Assembly (NCBI RefSeq): GCF_013812955.1
Contig: NZ_JACCSO010000100.1
Location: forward strand, 1 to 32,393
Direction of reading: 5' to 3'
Source of the DNA: Nannocystis sp.
Lineage (GTDB): Bacteria; Myxococcota_A; Polyangia; Nannocystales; Nannocystaceae
Length of the DNA stretch: 32,393 bases
A program made the translations under genes and the position numbers. The notes beneath the pieces are model-generated. The model was not told where the DNA came from, searched no databases, and saw only the letters and a program-made list of their open reading frames with translations. Shown piece after piece: positions 1 through 8,664 of this stretch; position 1 is the first letter of the stretch, and the number at the start of each line of letters is the position of its first letter.

Positions 1-682
1 CCCCGAGCACCACCAGCGCCGCGCCGTGGTCGGCGGCGACGTCGTCGATGATCTCCCGCGCCCGGGTCGCCTCGGCGAGGCGGCGCTCCGCGTCGTCGTC
101 GAACTTGGCCTTGAAGTGGGCCGCGAACACGATCACGCGGTGGCCCTCGCCGTCGAGGTGGACCTCGAGGAACTCGCGCGAGAAGTACGTGATCCCGCCG
201 CTCGGTCGCTGCAGCGGCGACGATCCGTGCTCGCGGATCTGCAGCACCGGGAAGCGTGACAGCACCGCCACGTCGACCGAGGCCGGGTAACCGGTCTCCC
301 CGAGCACCGCCGACGGGTACGCGTCGCCGAGGCGGGTCGTCAGCGCGTCCAGGCAGGTCTGATTCTCGACCTCCTGCAACACCACGATGTCGGCGTCGAG
401 GTCACGGATCGCCGCGACCAGCTGGTCGGCCTTGAAGTTGAACTGGCCCTCGCTCGGCGCCTCCTCGAAGGCCCCCGAGCCGCACTGCCCGCTGTCACAG
501 CGGGTGTCGAAGAACAGGTGGACGTTGAAGGTCGCCACCACGATGTCCGCGGGATCCGGCCGCGGCAGGTCGGGCTCCCCGGCGCTCGCCTCGGACCCGT
601 CGTCGCCCTCCTCCCCGCGCGTCCCGGCCGGCACGAGGGCGCTGCAGGAGCAGCCGAGCGCCGCCCACACCGCGAGGCCCAC
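1..682 (-). CDS. Endonuclease/exonuclease/phosphatase-family lipoprotein, C-terminus off the window edge
   Basis: Reverse-strand reading gives ...[20 protein letters not shown]...[63 protein letters not shown]...[11 protein letters not shown]...; lipobox-like LGC, then the FN/LQEVEN/AHFK pattern of the EEP fold. GTG start at 682 is a guess. Confidence 0.75.
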   Translation of the reverse strand, partial: MGLAVWAALGCSCSALVPAGTRGEEGDDGSEASAGEPDLPRPDPADIVVATFNVHLFFDTRCDSGQCGSGAFEEAPSEGQFNFKADQLVAAIRDLDADIVVLQEVENQTCLDALTTRLGDAYPSAVLGETGYPASVDVAVLSRFPVLQIREHGSSPLQRPSGGITYFSREFLEVHLDGEGHRVIVFAAHFKAKFDDDAERRLAEATRAREIIDDVAADHGAALVVLG

Positions 683-898
683 AGCGAAGCGCGGGCCGCC
701 CCGAGGAGAACCCAGAGAACGCTGAGGAGGGCACGGAGGCGGACGGAGCACGGCGGCCTCTACCATACCGCGAGTGGCCCCCGTGCGCCGGACGGGCCAG
801 GGGGAGGTCACGGGGAGGTCCAGACGGGCCCGCGGGAGCCGCCGCACCCTCGCCTTCGAGCGCGCGCGCGGCGAGGCCTCGTGCTAAAAACGCCGCCC

Positions 899-1414
899 AT
901 GTCCAACCCCCGCGTCTTCTTCGACATCAACATCGGCGACGTCCCGGCCGGCCGCATCGTGTTCGAACTCTTCGCCGACGTCACCCCGCGTACGGCCGAG
1001 AACTTCCGGGCGCTGTGCACCGGCGAGAAGGGCGTCGGCCAGTCCGGCAAGCCCCTGCACTTCAAGGGCTCCGGCTTCCACCGCATCATCCAGCAGTTCA
1101 TGTGCCAGGGCGGCGACTTCACCCGCGGCAACGGCACCGGCGGCGAGTCGATCTACGGCGAGAAGTTCAAGGACGAGAACTTCCAGCTCAAGCACGACAA
1201 GCCCAACCTGCTGTCCATGGCGAACGCCGGCCCGAACACCAACGGCTCGCAGTTCTTCATCACCACCATCGAGACCCCGTGGCTCGACGGCAAGCACGTC
1301 GTCTTCGGCCAGGTGGTCGAGGGCGCCGACGTCGTGAAGAAGATGGAGGCCGTCGGCTCGCGCAGCGGCTCCACCAGCCAGACCGTCACGATCGCCGACT
1401 CCGGCGCGCTCTGA
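899..1414 (+). CDS. Cyclophilin-type peptidyl-prolyl cis-trans isomerase (eukaryote-like)
   Basis: [87 protein letters not shown]...[16 protein letters not shown]...[15 protein letters not shown]; canonical CypA motifs. Confidence 0.95.
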   Translation: MSNPRVFFDINIGDVPAGRIVFELFADVTPRTAENFRALCTGEKGVGQSGKPLHFKGSGFHRIIQQFMCQGGDFTRGNGTGGESIYGEKFKDENFQLKHDKPNLLSMANAGPNTNGSQFFITTIETPWLDGKHVVFGQVVEGADVVKKMEAVGSRSGSTSQTVTIADSGAL

Positions 1415-1529
1415 GCCCGAGCGGCGCTCCGGCGCGGCTCCTGTGCTCGCCAGGGTGCTCCCAGCGCCGCGGCCCTCCGGGTCGCGGCGCTTCGCACATC
1501 CGCCGCCCGAGGGCACAAAAACGGCGGCC

Positions 1530-1562
1530 ACAAAAACGGCGGCCACCCCGGGGTGACCGCCG
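1530..1562 (-). terminator. Probable intrinsic terminator of the minus-strand operon
   Basis: 13-bp stem with one mismatch (cggcggccacccc/ggggtgaccgccg, 1537-1562) followed, on the minus strand, by TTTTTG. Lies just 3' of the 1605-5726 gene. Confidence 0.7.
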
Positions 1563-1604
1563 CTCTCAGATCATGCGCGCCGGGGCGTCCCGGAGCCCGC
1601 GGCC

Positions 1605-4600
1605 TCAGCCGCCGGAGCCGCCGGTGCCACCCGAGCCGCCGTCGGTGTCGGTGTCGGTGTCGGTGTCCGGGACGGGAGCCTCCTCGCAGCTCGGGATGCC
1701 CTTGTCCGTGTCGTAGACGCCGCGGCAGAACTTGCCGTAGCTCGGCCACACCTTGTTGTTCTCATCCTTGAAGAACGAGTTGTCGGGGTCGAAGGAGAAC
1801 TTGCAGAGGTCGCAGATGTCGCCGATGCCGTCGAAGTCCTGGTCGAGCTGCGGCATGAGGCACATGAACGTGTACAGCTTGTCCTCGTCGCCGTTGATCT
1901 CGGGGCTGTCAAGCGTGAGCGGCACGCCCTCCTCCTCGCAGCCTGCGGGCAGCGTGACCACGCCGGGCCGCGCGATCACCGACTTGGGCAGCTGGCGGCA
2001 GGTCTTGTTGTTGTCGGCGTCGCTGCAGTCGGCCGAGAGCGGCAGGACCGGATCGATCTGCGTGCAGGTGCCCGTGACCTCGTCGATCTCGACGTAACCC
2101 GGGTCCTTGAGCCCGGCCTCCTTCGTGAAGGTCGTCACGCAGCACTGGCCGTTGCTGACCTTGCTGTAGAAAGCGATCGGGCGCGAGTCGACGCGATCGT
2201 AGCAGCTGGGGTTGGTCTCACACGCGTTGCCGACGAAGTCGCCGTCCGGATCGTCCATCTGCATGCCGCCGTCCTGCACCTGACTCCCGTTGGCGCTGGC
2301 CGGGCAGGTGTCGCAACGGTCGCCGACGCCGTCGTTATCGGTGTCGATGTGGTTGCAGACGCCAGCCGTGCACTTGGCGCCGCCGCACTCCTCGGGACCG
2401 GTGCACTCGACCCGCTCGACCCGAATACGCGGGCAAGCGTCCTCGCCGTTCGCCAGGCCGTCCTGGTCGAAGTCGTCGGCGTTGCCGTGTCCGACCGGGC
2501 CCGCGGCGCCGTCGAGCTGGATAGTGCCTTCTCCCTCGTTGCAGGCGTCCCCGATGAACGGGAACTTCGGATCATTGTCGGTCTGGCAGACGTTCTCCTT
2601 GTCGTAGGGCACCGTGCTGCTGATGCCGGCCGGATCGAGGCCATCGGACGCGGGCCCGAACGTGCCGCAGTTGGCCTTGACGATGCAGTTGTCGCAAACG
2701 TCGCCGATGCCGTCCTGGTCGAAGTCGTCCTGGACCGGGATGTTGCGGACCATCATCCGCACCGGTGCGCCCGCCGCCGCCGCGTTCTTGTTGTAGGCCG
2801 TCACGCCGCGCTGGCACACGTCGCACACGTTGCCGATGCCGTCCTTGTCGGTGTCGGCGGTGTTGCTGTCGGTCGCCACCGTCGCGCACAGGTCGACCAC
2901 GTCGCCGAAGCCGTCCCCGTCCATGTCGGCCTGGTCCGGGTTGAAGTTGTTCGGCGCGTTGTCGCAGGAGAACTGGACGTTGTCGCTGTCGATGTCCTCC
3001 TTGGACTTCGGCTCGTCGATGTTGAAGTCGTAGAAGTAGTCCGCGTTGCGGGCGGAGCCCTTCTTCGCCACGTTGCCGTCGCTGTCGAGCAGCGGCATCG
3101 AGTTGACGAGCGGCATGCCGCAGGCGTCCCAGAACGCCGCGCTGTAGGCGGCGGGATCCGTGGCGAGCACGCTCTGCACGGTCTGACCGGGCGCGAGGAT
3201 CAGGCCCGGGACCTTGAGGCGGTAGCGCGACTTGGCCACCAGCACATCCGCACCGTAGGTCTTGGTGTCGATCGAAACCCGGATGGATCCGATGTCCTGG
3301 TCCCGAATATTGGTCGTCAGGCAGGGGACGCCATTCTCCGGGTCGGTCGAGCAGTCGGGGCCGCCGGCGACCACCTGGATCTCCTCGCCCTTCTCCGTGA
3401 TCTGGACGATCTGGAGCTTCTTCAGGTTGGCCGCGCTGAGGTCGTACTTGTTCGAGAACCGGATCTCGAAGTCGTCACAGGCGCCGATGCGAAGGTTGTC
3501 GGTCGGGAAGCCGCTGCCCGGCACCACGTGGAAGTCCGGCGTGCGAAGCACGTAGGTGGACTTGCCCTTGAGGGTGTTGCCGACCTTGTCGCGGATGTAC
3601 TCGAGGGCCGTCTTGCTGTCCTTGGACGGGGTCGTGAACACGACCTTGTACTCGGAGCTCGAGCACATCGCGCGGTCGAAGTTCTCGAAGGTCTCGAACC
3701 TGGTGTCGTTGGCGCGCCAGCCGTCCTTGATGTTGAGCGCGCCTGGACCCTTGGCCCGGCCCGCGGCGCAACGCTCGACGAAGCTGCGCGGCACGGCGCC
3801 GAGGTCGGCGGGCAGGAACAGCACGCCCTTGACCGCCGGGTCGTAGATCACGCCGCCGTTGCGCGCCACGAACTTGACCGCGTACTGGCCCTTCTTCGCG
3901 GCGACGATCGGCTTACCTGGATCGCCGCCCTCGCGGCACAGCTTGTCGACGAACTCCTTGCAGCTCGCGCCGGGGTCCTCCTCACAGACGCAGTCGCGGG
4001 TCTGCGACGGCAAGGTATCCTTGCGGTCGTAGCGCTTGATCGGCTCGATCGCCGGCTGGAAGAACGGATCGCAGGCACCGGCGTCCGTGCTGCCGAGGCT
4101 GGCCCGGCAACCCTCGGCCGCCGTGAGCAGGCCGTCGGTGTTCGAGTCGGCGAGCGAGATCCGCGAGTTGGCCTTCTGGGTCCGGCTGCTGTTGGCGAAA
4201 TTCTCGTCCTTGCACCCGTCCGAGTTGGCGCAGACGTAGAACTTCTCCGTGGCCGTGAAGCAGCCGGCCACGCCCGCCCCGCTCCAGCGCTTGTCGACGC
4301 AGAAGCCGCCCTCGCCGGTGGTCGCCGCGTCGGCCCGGCAGTCGCCGAACCACTCCGCCAAACAGCGCTTGTTGGCGCAGTCTTCGCCCTTGTTGCAAGC
4401 CTGTCCCTGGGGGTCGGTGCCGACACACTCGGTGCCCTTCAGGTTGGCCTTGGTCTCGGCGGTGCAGTCCTGGTCGGTATTGCACGGGACCGTGCCCTGC
4501 TCGAGGCCCTCGGGGCGCGCGTTGGGGTGGGTCTCGCGCACCTTGTCGTGCAGCGGGACATGGAAGCGCTCGCGCACGCCGTTCCAGGCGTACTCGAAGG

Positions 4601-5726
4601 TGCGGACCTCGTTCGCGCGGTACACGTGCGGGATGAAGTCGGCGCACTCCTTGAACTTGTCGCCCATCGGATTGCACGTGACGGCGGACTTGTCGGTGCG
4701 ACGCACGTCACCCGCCCAGCTCATCTCGCCGGTCGCCTGGGTGACGCCGTACTTGCTGACGTTGACCGAGACCTCGTAGTCGCAGACGTCACAGCAGTTG
4801 TCGGCGCCGCTCTGGGGCGGGGTGCAGGCATTGGTGGCAAAGCGCGTGTCGAGCTCGCTGTCGAAGGTGTCGACGGTCGTCGGCTGCAGCTTGCCGTCCA
4901 CGTCCTTGCGCTGGATCTCGGTCTTCAGCGGCCAAACCTTGCCGTCCTCGGCCTTGTAGGTGCCGTCACAGATGGCCGGGTTCGCGTCGAGGACCGTGTG
5001 GTCGAATTTCTGGCCGCTCTTGGCGAGGTTCTCGATGCACGCGAGGTTGATCGAGCGCCCGATCAGGTCGGGCTTGGTCTGGCCGGCGCCCGGCAAGTAG
5101 TCGCCGTTGAAGCGGGTGACGGGTCCTTCGAGGTGGACGATGTGGGTCTTGAAGTCGAAGACCTCGGTCAGCTGGGGATTGTCCGCCTTCTTGCGCACGA
5201 GCTCGACCGAGGTCGGGTCGAGCAAGTTGTTGAAGATGAACTGAACGCCGGAGTCGACCACCAGCGGCGAGACCCGGCACCACTCGTCCGAGCCGCGCGG
5301 CGCCTCGATCGCGGCGTCGGTCTCGATACAGGGGATGACCTTCTCGACGAAGTACTTGCCCGACTTGATCTCGCCCGGGCAATCGTCACCCTCGCACTCC
5401 GGCCCGAGCAGCTTGACGAGCTTGCCGGCATAGTTGACGCCGGCGATGCTCTCGAGGATGAGGTTGTCCGGGTCACAGACGCCGCAGTCCGGGTCGCTGA
5501 CACAGCCCGATAGCGAGGTCGCGGCGGCGACGGTGCCGAACACGCCAAGCAGGCCGGCGAGCCGCCAGCGGCCCAACACACCTCTGCTGCTCGGGCCTGT
5601 CGGGCCTGTCGGGGTGGCGGACGTGGCGGACGTGGCGGACGTGGCGGACGTGGAAGCGCTCTCGCTGGGCGAGGCGACGCGCTGCGTTCCGAGATCGAGG
5701 CGGCGGATGGAGTGGATCGTACGCAT
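1605..5726 (-). CDS. Large Cys-rich lipoprotein with thrombospondin type 3-like Ca-binding repeats
   Basis: Lipobox ATSLSGCVSDPDCGVCD; multiple DxDxDGxGDxCDxC repeats (DQDGIGDVCDNC, DTDNDGVGDRCDTC, DQDFDGIGDICDLC); C-terminal TDTDTDTDGGSGGTGGSGG. Start at 5726 (MRTIHSIRR) or an internal downstream start near the signal peptide. Confidence 0.85.
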   Translation of the reverse strand: MRTIHSIRRLDLGTQRVASPSESASTSATSATSATSATPTGPTGPSSRGVLGRWRLAGLLGVFGTVAAATSLSGCVSDPDCGVCDPDNLILESIAGVNYAGKLVKLLGPECEGDDCPGEIKSGKYFVEKVIPCIETDAAIEAPRGSDEWCRVSPLVVDSGVQFIFNNLLDPTSVELVRKKADNPQLTEVFDFKTHIVHLEGPVTRFNGDYLPGAGQTKPDLIGRSINLACIENLAKSGQKFDHTVLDANPAICDGTYKAEDGKVWPLKTEIQRKDVDGKLQPTTVDTFDSELDTRFATNACTPPQSGADNCCDVCDYEVSVNVSKYGVTQATGEMSWAGDVRRTDKSAVTCNPMGDKFKECADFIPHVYRANEVRTFEYAWNGVRERFHVPLHDKVRETHPNARPEGLEQGTVPCNTDQDCTAETKANLKGTECVGTDPQGQACNKGEDCANKRCLAEWFGDCRADAATTGEGGFCVDKRWSGAGVAGCFTATEKFYVCANSDGCKDENFANSSRTQKANSRISLADSNTDGLLTAAEGCRASLGSTDAGACDPFFQPAIEPIKRYDRKDTLPSQTRDCVCEEDPGASCKEFVDKLCREGGDPGKPIVAAKKGQYAVKFVARNGGVIYDPAVKGVLFLPADLGAVPRSFVERCAAGRAKGPGALNIKDGWRANDTRFETFENFDRAMCSSSEYKVVFTTPSKDSKTALEYIRDKVGNTLKGKSTYVLRTPDFHVVPGSGFPTDNLRIGACDDFEIRFSNKYDLSAANLKKLQIVQITEKGEEIQVVAGGPDCSTDPENGVPCLTTNIRDQDIGSIRVSIDTKTYGADVLVAKSRYRLKVPGLILAPGQTVQSVLATDPAAYSAAFWDACGMPLVNSMPLLDSDGNVAKKGSARNADYFYDFNIDEPKSKEDIDSDNVQFSCDNAPNNFNPDQADMDGDGFGDVVDLCATVATDSNTADTDKDGIGNVCDVCQRGVTAYNKNAAAAGAPVRMMVRNIPVQDDFDQDGIGDVCDNCIVKANCGTFGPASDGLDPAGISSTVPYDKENVCQTDNDPKFPFIGDACNEGEGTIQLDGAAGPVGHGNADDFDQDGLANGEDACPRIRVERVECTGPEECGGAKCTAGVCNHIDTDNDGVGDRCDTCPASANGSQVQDGGMQMDDPDGDFVGNACETNPSCYDRVDSRPIAFYSKVSNGQCCVTTFTKEAGLKDPGYVEIDEVTGTCTQIDPVLPLSADCSDADNNKTCRQLPKSVIARPGVVTLPAGCEEEGVPLTLDSPEINGDEDKLYTFMCLMPQLDQDFDGIGDICDLCKFSFDPDNSFFKDENNKVWPSYGKFCRGVYDTDKGIPSCEEAPVPDTDTDTDTDGGSGGTGGSGG
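5614..5649 (-). repeat. 9-bp tandem repeat (gtggcggac x4) within the N-terminus of the TSP3 lipoprotein
   Basis: Four exact consecutive copies encoding SATSATSATSAT-type sequence. Confidence 0.9.
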
Positions 5727-5855
5727 GGCGATGGTCCTGATACTATGACGGCTTGGCGAGGAATCTGCTCGGGGCATCGCCCCGAAGTCTGATCGGCGGC
5801 TGATCGGCGGCGGCTGTTCGGCGGCGGCTGTTCGGCGGTGGCTTATCGGGACGAG

Positions 5856-6302
5856 CTACGCACCCGGACGCAGGCTGGTCGGGGTCGGCTTGTCCTTGTC
5901 CTTCATGATGCCGAGGACCTCGGCGCCGGAGCGCTTGGCGATATCGAGGATCTCCACTGCGGTGCCGTACTTGGCGTCGGCATCGAAGTTGATGAAGATG
6001 ACCTTCTTGTCGCGGAACTTGAGCTGGGTCTCGATGGTCTCCGGAAGCTTGCCCCGGTCGAGCGGGTTGCGGTTCAACGTGACCCCACCGTCCTTGGTCA
6101 AGCCCAGAACGAGGTTCTCGTTGACCTGCTGCGGCTTCTGCCGCGTCTTGCTTTCGGGCGGCACCTTGACCGTGATCTCCGGGACATTCTTCGGCAGCAT
6201 GACCATGAAGATGATCAGCAGCACGAGGCAAATATCGACGAGCGGAGTGACGTTGATGTCGGCTTGGGCTCCGCCTTTGGAGCCGCCTGTTGACATGCCC
6301 AT
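5856..6302 (-). CDS. exbD: ExbD/TolR family biopolymer transport protein (second copy)
   Basis: DINVTPLVDICLVLLIIFMVMLPKNVPEITVKVPPES; single N-terminal TM with the INVTPLVD motif. Confidence 0.92.
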   Translation of the reverse strand: MGMSTGGSKGGAQADINVTPLVDICLVLLIIFMVMLPKNVPEITVKVPPESKTRQKPQQVNENLVLGLTKDGGVTLNRNPLDRGKLPETIETQLKFRDKKVIFINFDADAKYGTAVEILDIAKRSGAEVLGIMKDKDKPTPTSLRPGA

Positions 6303-6588
6303 GGTGGACGTTCCTCTTTGGTAACCTACGGCAGTTTCGCGCGAAGGTATAGGAAAAACACAAGGGCGCGGAGGGCCCGCGCCAGGGGTAAAAGGCCGGT
6401 GGGAGGGGCTAGCGCCTGGTTTGCGGCCGGGTGATGGCCGAGTTTACCGCTGGGCTCGCTCGAAGGTCCGATCAGGGTCCGGTGATCTGCCAGCAGGGCT
6501 CTGGAGCTGCCTCGAACGGCCCTGCTGGAGCCCCGCCGGAGCCCAAACTAGAGCCCCGCGGGGCCAAGCTAGAGCCGCGCGGGCCAAG

Positions 6589-7104
6589 CTAGAGCCCCTC
6601 AGGCAGTTCGACGACCAGCGCGATGTCCTGCATCTGTACGTTGGCGGATGTGATCCACTCCATGACCGTCTTGATCTTGCCCCAGTCGGCCTCGCGGTCG
6701 CCCTTGAGGAACAGCAGCGGGGTCTTGGCGGCGGTGTCGTTCGCCATCGCCTTGCCCGCAGCGACCTTCAGGTCCTCCTCGATGCGGGCCAGGAACATGT
6801 CTTTCTCGGTGTAGAGGTCGGTCTCGACCCAGGCGCCCTCGTCGTTGACCGACACGAACACCTGGTCGCCCTCTTTGTGCTGCGACGCCTGCGTGAGCTG
6901 CGGGAGCTTCACGTCGACGCCGCGCCCGAGCATCGGCGTGATGACCATGAAGATGATCAGCAGCACCAGACACACGTCCACCAGCGGGGTCACGTTGATC
7001 TCGCTGTTGGTCGGCGCCGGCTTGATGCTGTGATCGGACTTGTACGCGACGTGTCGGCGCCGGCCGTGCTTGCTGCCCGCGCGGCGCTGCGTGGCGCCTG
7101 ACAT
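6589..7104 (-). CDS. exbD: ExbD/TolR family biopolymer transport protein (first copy)
   Basis: SEINVTPLVDVCLVLLIIFMVITPMLGRGVDVKLPQ; immediately downstream of exbB. Confidence 0.92.
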   Translation of the reverse strand: MSGATQRRAGSKHGRRRHVAYKSDHSIKPAPTNSEINVTPLVDVCLVLLIIFMVITPMLGRGVDVKLPQLTQASQHKEGDQVFVSVNDEGAWVETDLYTEKDMFLARIEEDLKVAAGKAMANDTAAKTPLLFLKGDREADWGKIKTVMEWITSANVQMQDIALVVELPEGL

Positions 7105-7105
7105 G

Positions 7106-7837
7106 TTAGTAGCGTCCTTCCTTCAGCACGAAGTCGATGAGCTCCGAGGCCACATCGTTCATGTCGATCTGGAACGCCTCGACCCGGCCATTGAACAGGT
7201 TGAACGCGACCACCGAGGGGATGGCGACCATCAGGCCGACCGCGGTGGCGACCAGCGCCTCCGAGATGCCGCCGGCGACCGAAGACAGGCCGCCGCCACC
7301 GTCCGCGGAGATGCCCTGGAACGCGGTGATGATGCCGACGACCGTGCCGAACAGACCGACGAACACCGAGGTCGAGCCGACCGTCGCCAGCACGGTCAGG
7401 CCGCGCTTGAGGTTGGCGGTCTCGCGCTCCTTGGAGCGCTCGAGCTGGCGGTTGACGGCGTCGACGAGGTCGAAGTCACCGACGTCCTCCGGACCCTCCT
7501 CCTGAAGCGCCTCCATGCCCTTGAGATACTCGCCCATACCGGCGCCGACGACCTTGGCCAGCGGGCTGTCGGCATGTTGGCCGGCGGCGGTGACCGCCTC
7601 CTGAAGCTTGCGCTCCTGAAGGAAGTTACGCAGCAGCATGATGTACGAGATCGACTGCCGCTTGGCCCGCGAGTAGGCCCGCGAGCGCTCGATCATGAGG
7701 GCCAAGCTGAGCAAGAACATCAGCAGCAGCAACACCATCACGAACTTGGCGATGATGCCCATCTGCTCCCACATGCCTTGCAGGGAGAAGTCCGCGCCTG
7801 CGTTGGCAAGCAGTGTCGAGAAATCCATGAACTCCAT
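7106..7837 (-). CDS. exbB: MotA/TolQ/ExbB proton channel family protein
   Basis: TM segment FVMVLLLLMFLLSLALMIERSRAYSRAK; LKRGLTVLATVGSTSVFVGLFGTVVGIITAFQGIS; SEALVATAVGLMVAIPSVVAFN. Confidence 0.93.
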   Translation of the reverse strand: MEFMDFSTLLANAGADFSLQGMWEQMGIIAKFVMVLLLLMFLLSLALMIERSRAYSRAKRQSISYIMLLRNFLQERKLQEAVTAAGQHADSPLAKVVGAGMGEYLKGMEALQEEGPEDVGDFDLVDAVNRQLERSKERETANLKRGLTVLATVGSTSVFVGLFGTVVGIITAFQGISADGGGGLSSVAGGISEALVATAVGLMVAIPSVVAFNLFNGRVEAFQIDMNDVASELIDFVLKEGRY

Positions 7838-7867
7838 GATCGGATGTCTTCTTTCGGGTCAGTCGGG

Positions 7868-8662
7868 TCAGTTGAACTTGAGGTTGAACTCGGCGAAGCT
7901 GCAGGTTTTGACCGGCTTCCCGCCGACGATGAAGGGCTTGAAGCGCCACTTCTTGATGAAGTCCCGGCAGATCTCATCGACCTTGGGGTCGTTCGGGAAC
8001 TTGCGTTTGGTCTTCACATCGACCGTCTTGCCGTCGACGTCGACGCAAAACGAGGTCTCGTTGGTGCCCGGCCGCTTGTCGAACATGGCGGCCTTGGTGC
8101 CCTGGAAGTCCTTGCTGGTCGGCTCCGGCCGGTAGATGGCGTTGCCGACGACGACGTTGAAGGGCTTGGGCGCGACCGCCTGGGTCGGGTCCCGCTTGGT
8201 CGCCACGCCGGCCTGGCCGCCGAGCTGGCCGCCGAGCACGCCGCCGAGCACACCGCCGGGCACACCGCCGGGCACACCGCCGGGCACGCCGCCGGGGATG
8301 GCTGGACCCTTCGCGCCGCCGGCCTTCTTGACGTCGGGCACCTTGTCGGGGGTGTCCTTCGGCTGGACGATCTCCTCCGGGACGTCCTCCTCGGGGATGT
8401 CCTTGTCCTCGGGCTCGACCTCTTCCTCGGCGGCCGCGGGCGGCGGAGGCGGGGGCGGAGGCGGAGGCGCCTCGTCCATCGACATCTGAACCATGATGAA
8501 GCTCACCGTCGGTGGATCCACCTTGACGATGTTCATCTTGTTGGCGGCCCAGACGAACAGGATGCCCGCGAGGGTCATCGAACCGGAGATGATCGACGCG
8601 ACGGCGATCCGCTTCTGCCGCCGCGGATCGGCCTTTTGGTAGTGCAGGTAATGGTCGAACAC
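7868..8662 (-). CDS. TonB-family/AgmX-type energy transducer with Pro-rich and PGGV repeat linker
   Basis: Single N-terminal TM, poly-Pro run, EPEDKDIPEEDVPEE acidic segment, PGGVPGGVPGGV repeats, C-terminal ...ICRDFIKKWRFKPFIVGGKPVKTCSFAEFNLKFN (TonB C-terminal-like); next to exbB/exbD. Confidence 0.85.
   Translation of the reverse strand: MFDHYLHYQKADPRRQKRIAVASIISGSMTLAGILFVWAANKMNIVKVDPPTVSFIMVQMSMDEAPPPPPPPPPPAAAEEEVEPEDKDIPEEDVPEEIVQPKDTPDKVPDVKKAGGAKGPAIPGGVPGGVPGGVPGGVLGGVLGGQLGGQAGVATKRDPTQAVAPKPFNVVVGNAIYRPEPTSKDFQGTKAAMFDKRPGTNETSFCVDVDGKTVDVKTKRKFPNDPKVDEICRDFIKKWRFKPFIVGGKPVKTCSFAEFNLKFN
8207..8300 (-). repeat. 12-bp periodic repeat encoding the PGGV linker of the TonB-like protein
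   Basis: Repeated gcacaccgccgg-type units; translation IPGGVPGGVPGGVPGGVLGGVLGGQLGGQ. Confidence 0.85.
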
Positions 8663-8664
8663 GC

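Noticed and set aside
2349-5513. 1054-aa plus-strand ORF opposite the TSP3 lipoprotein
   Set aside because: Shadow ORF of a high-GC gene; translation is V/L/A/R/D-rich with no domain, while the minus frame has a signal peptide and clear repeats.
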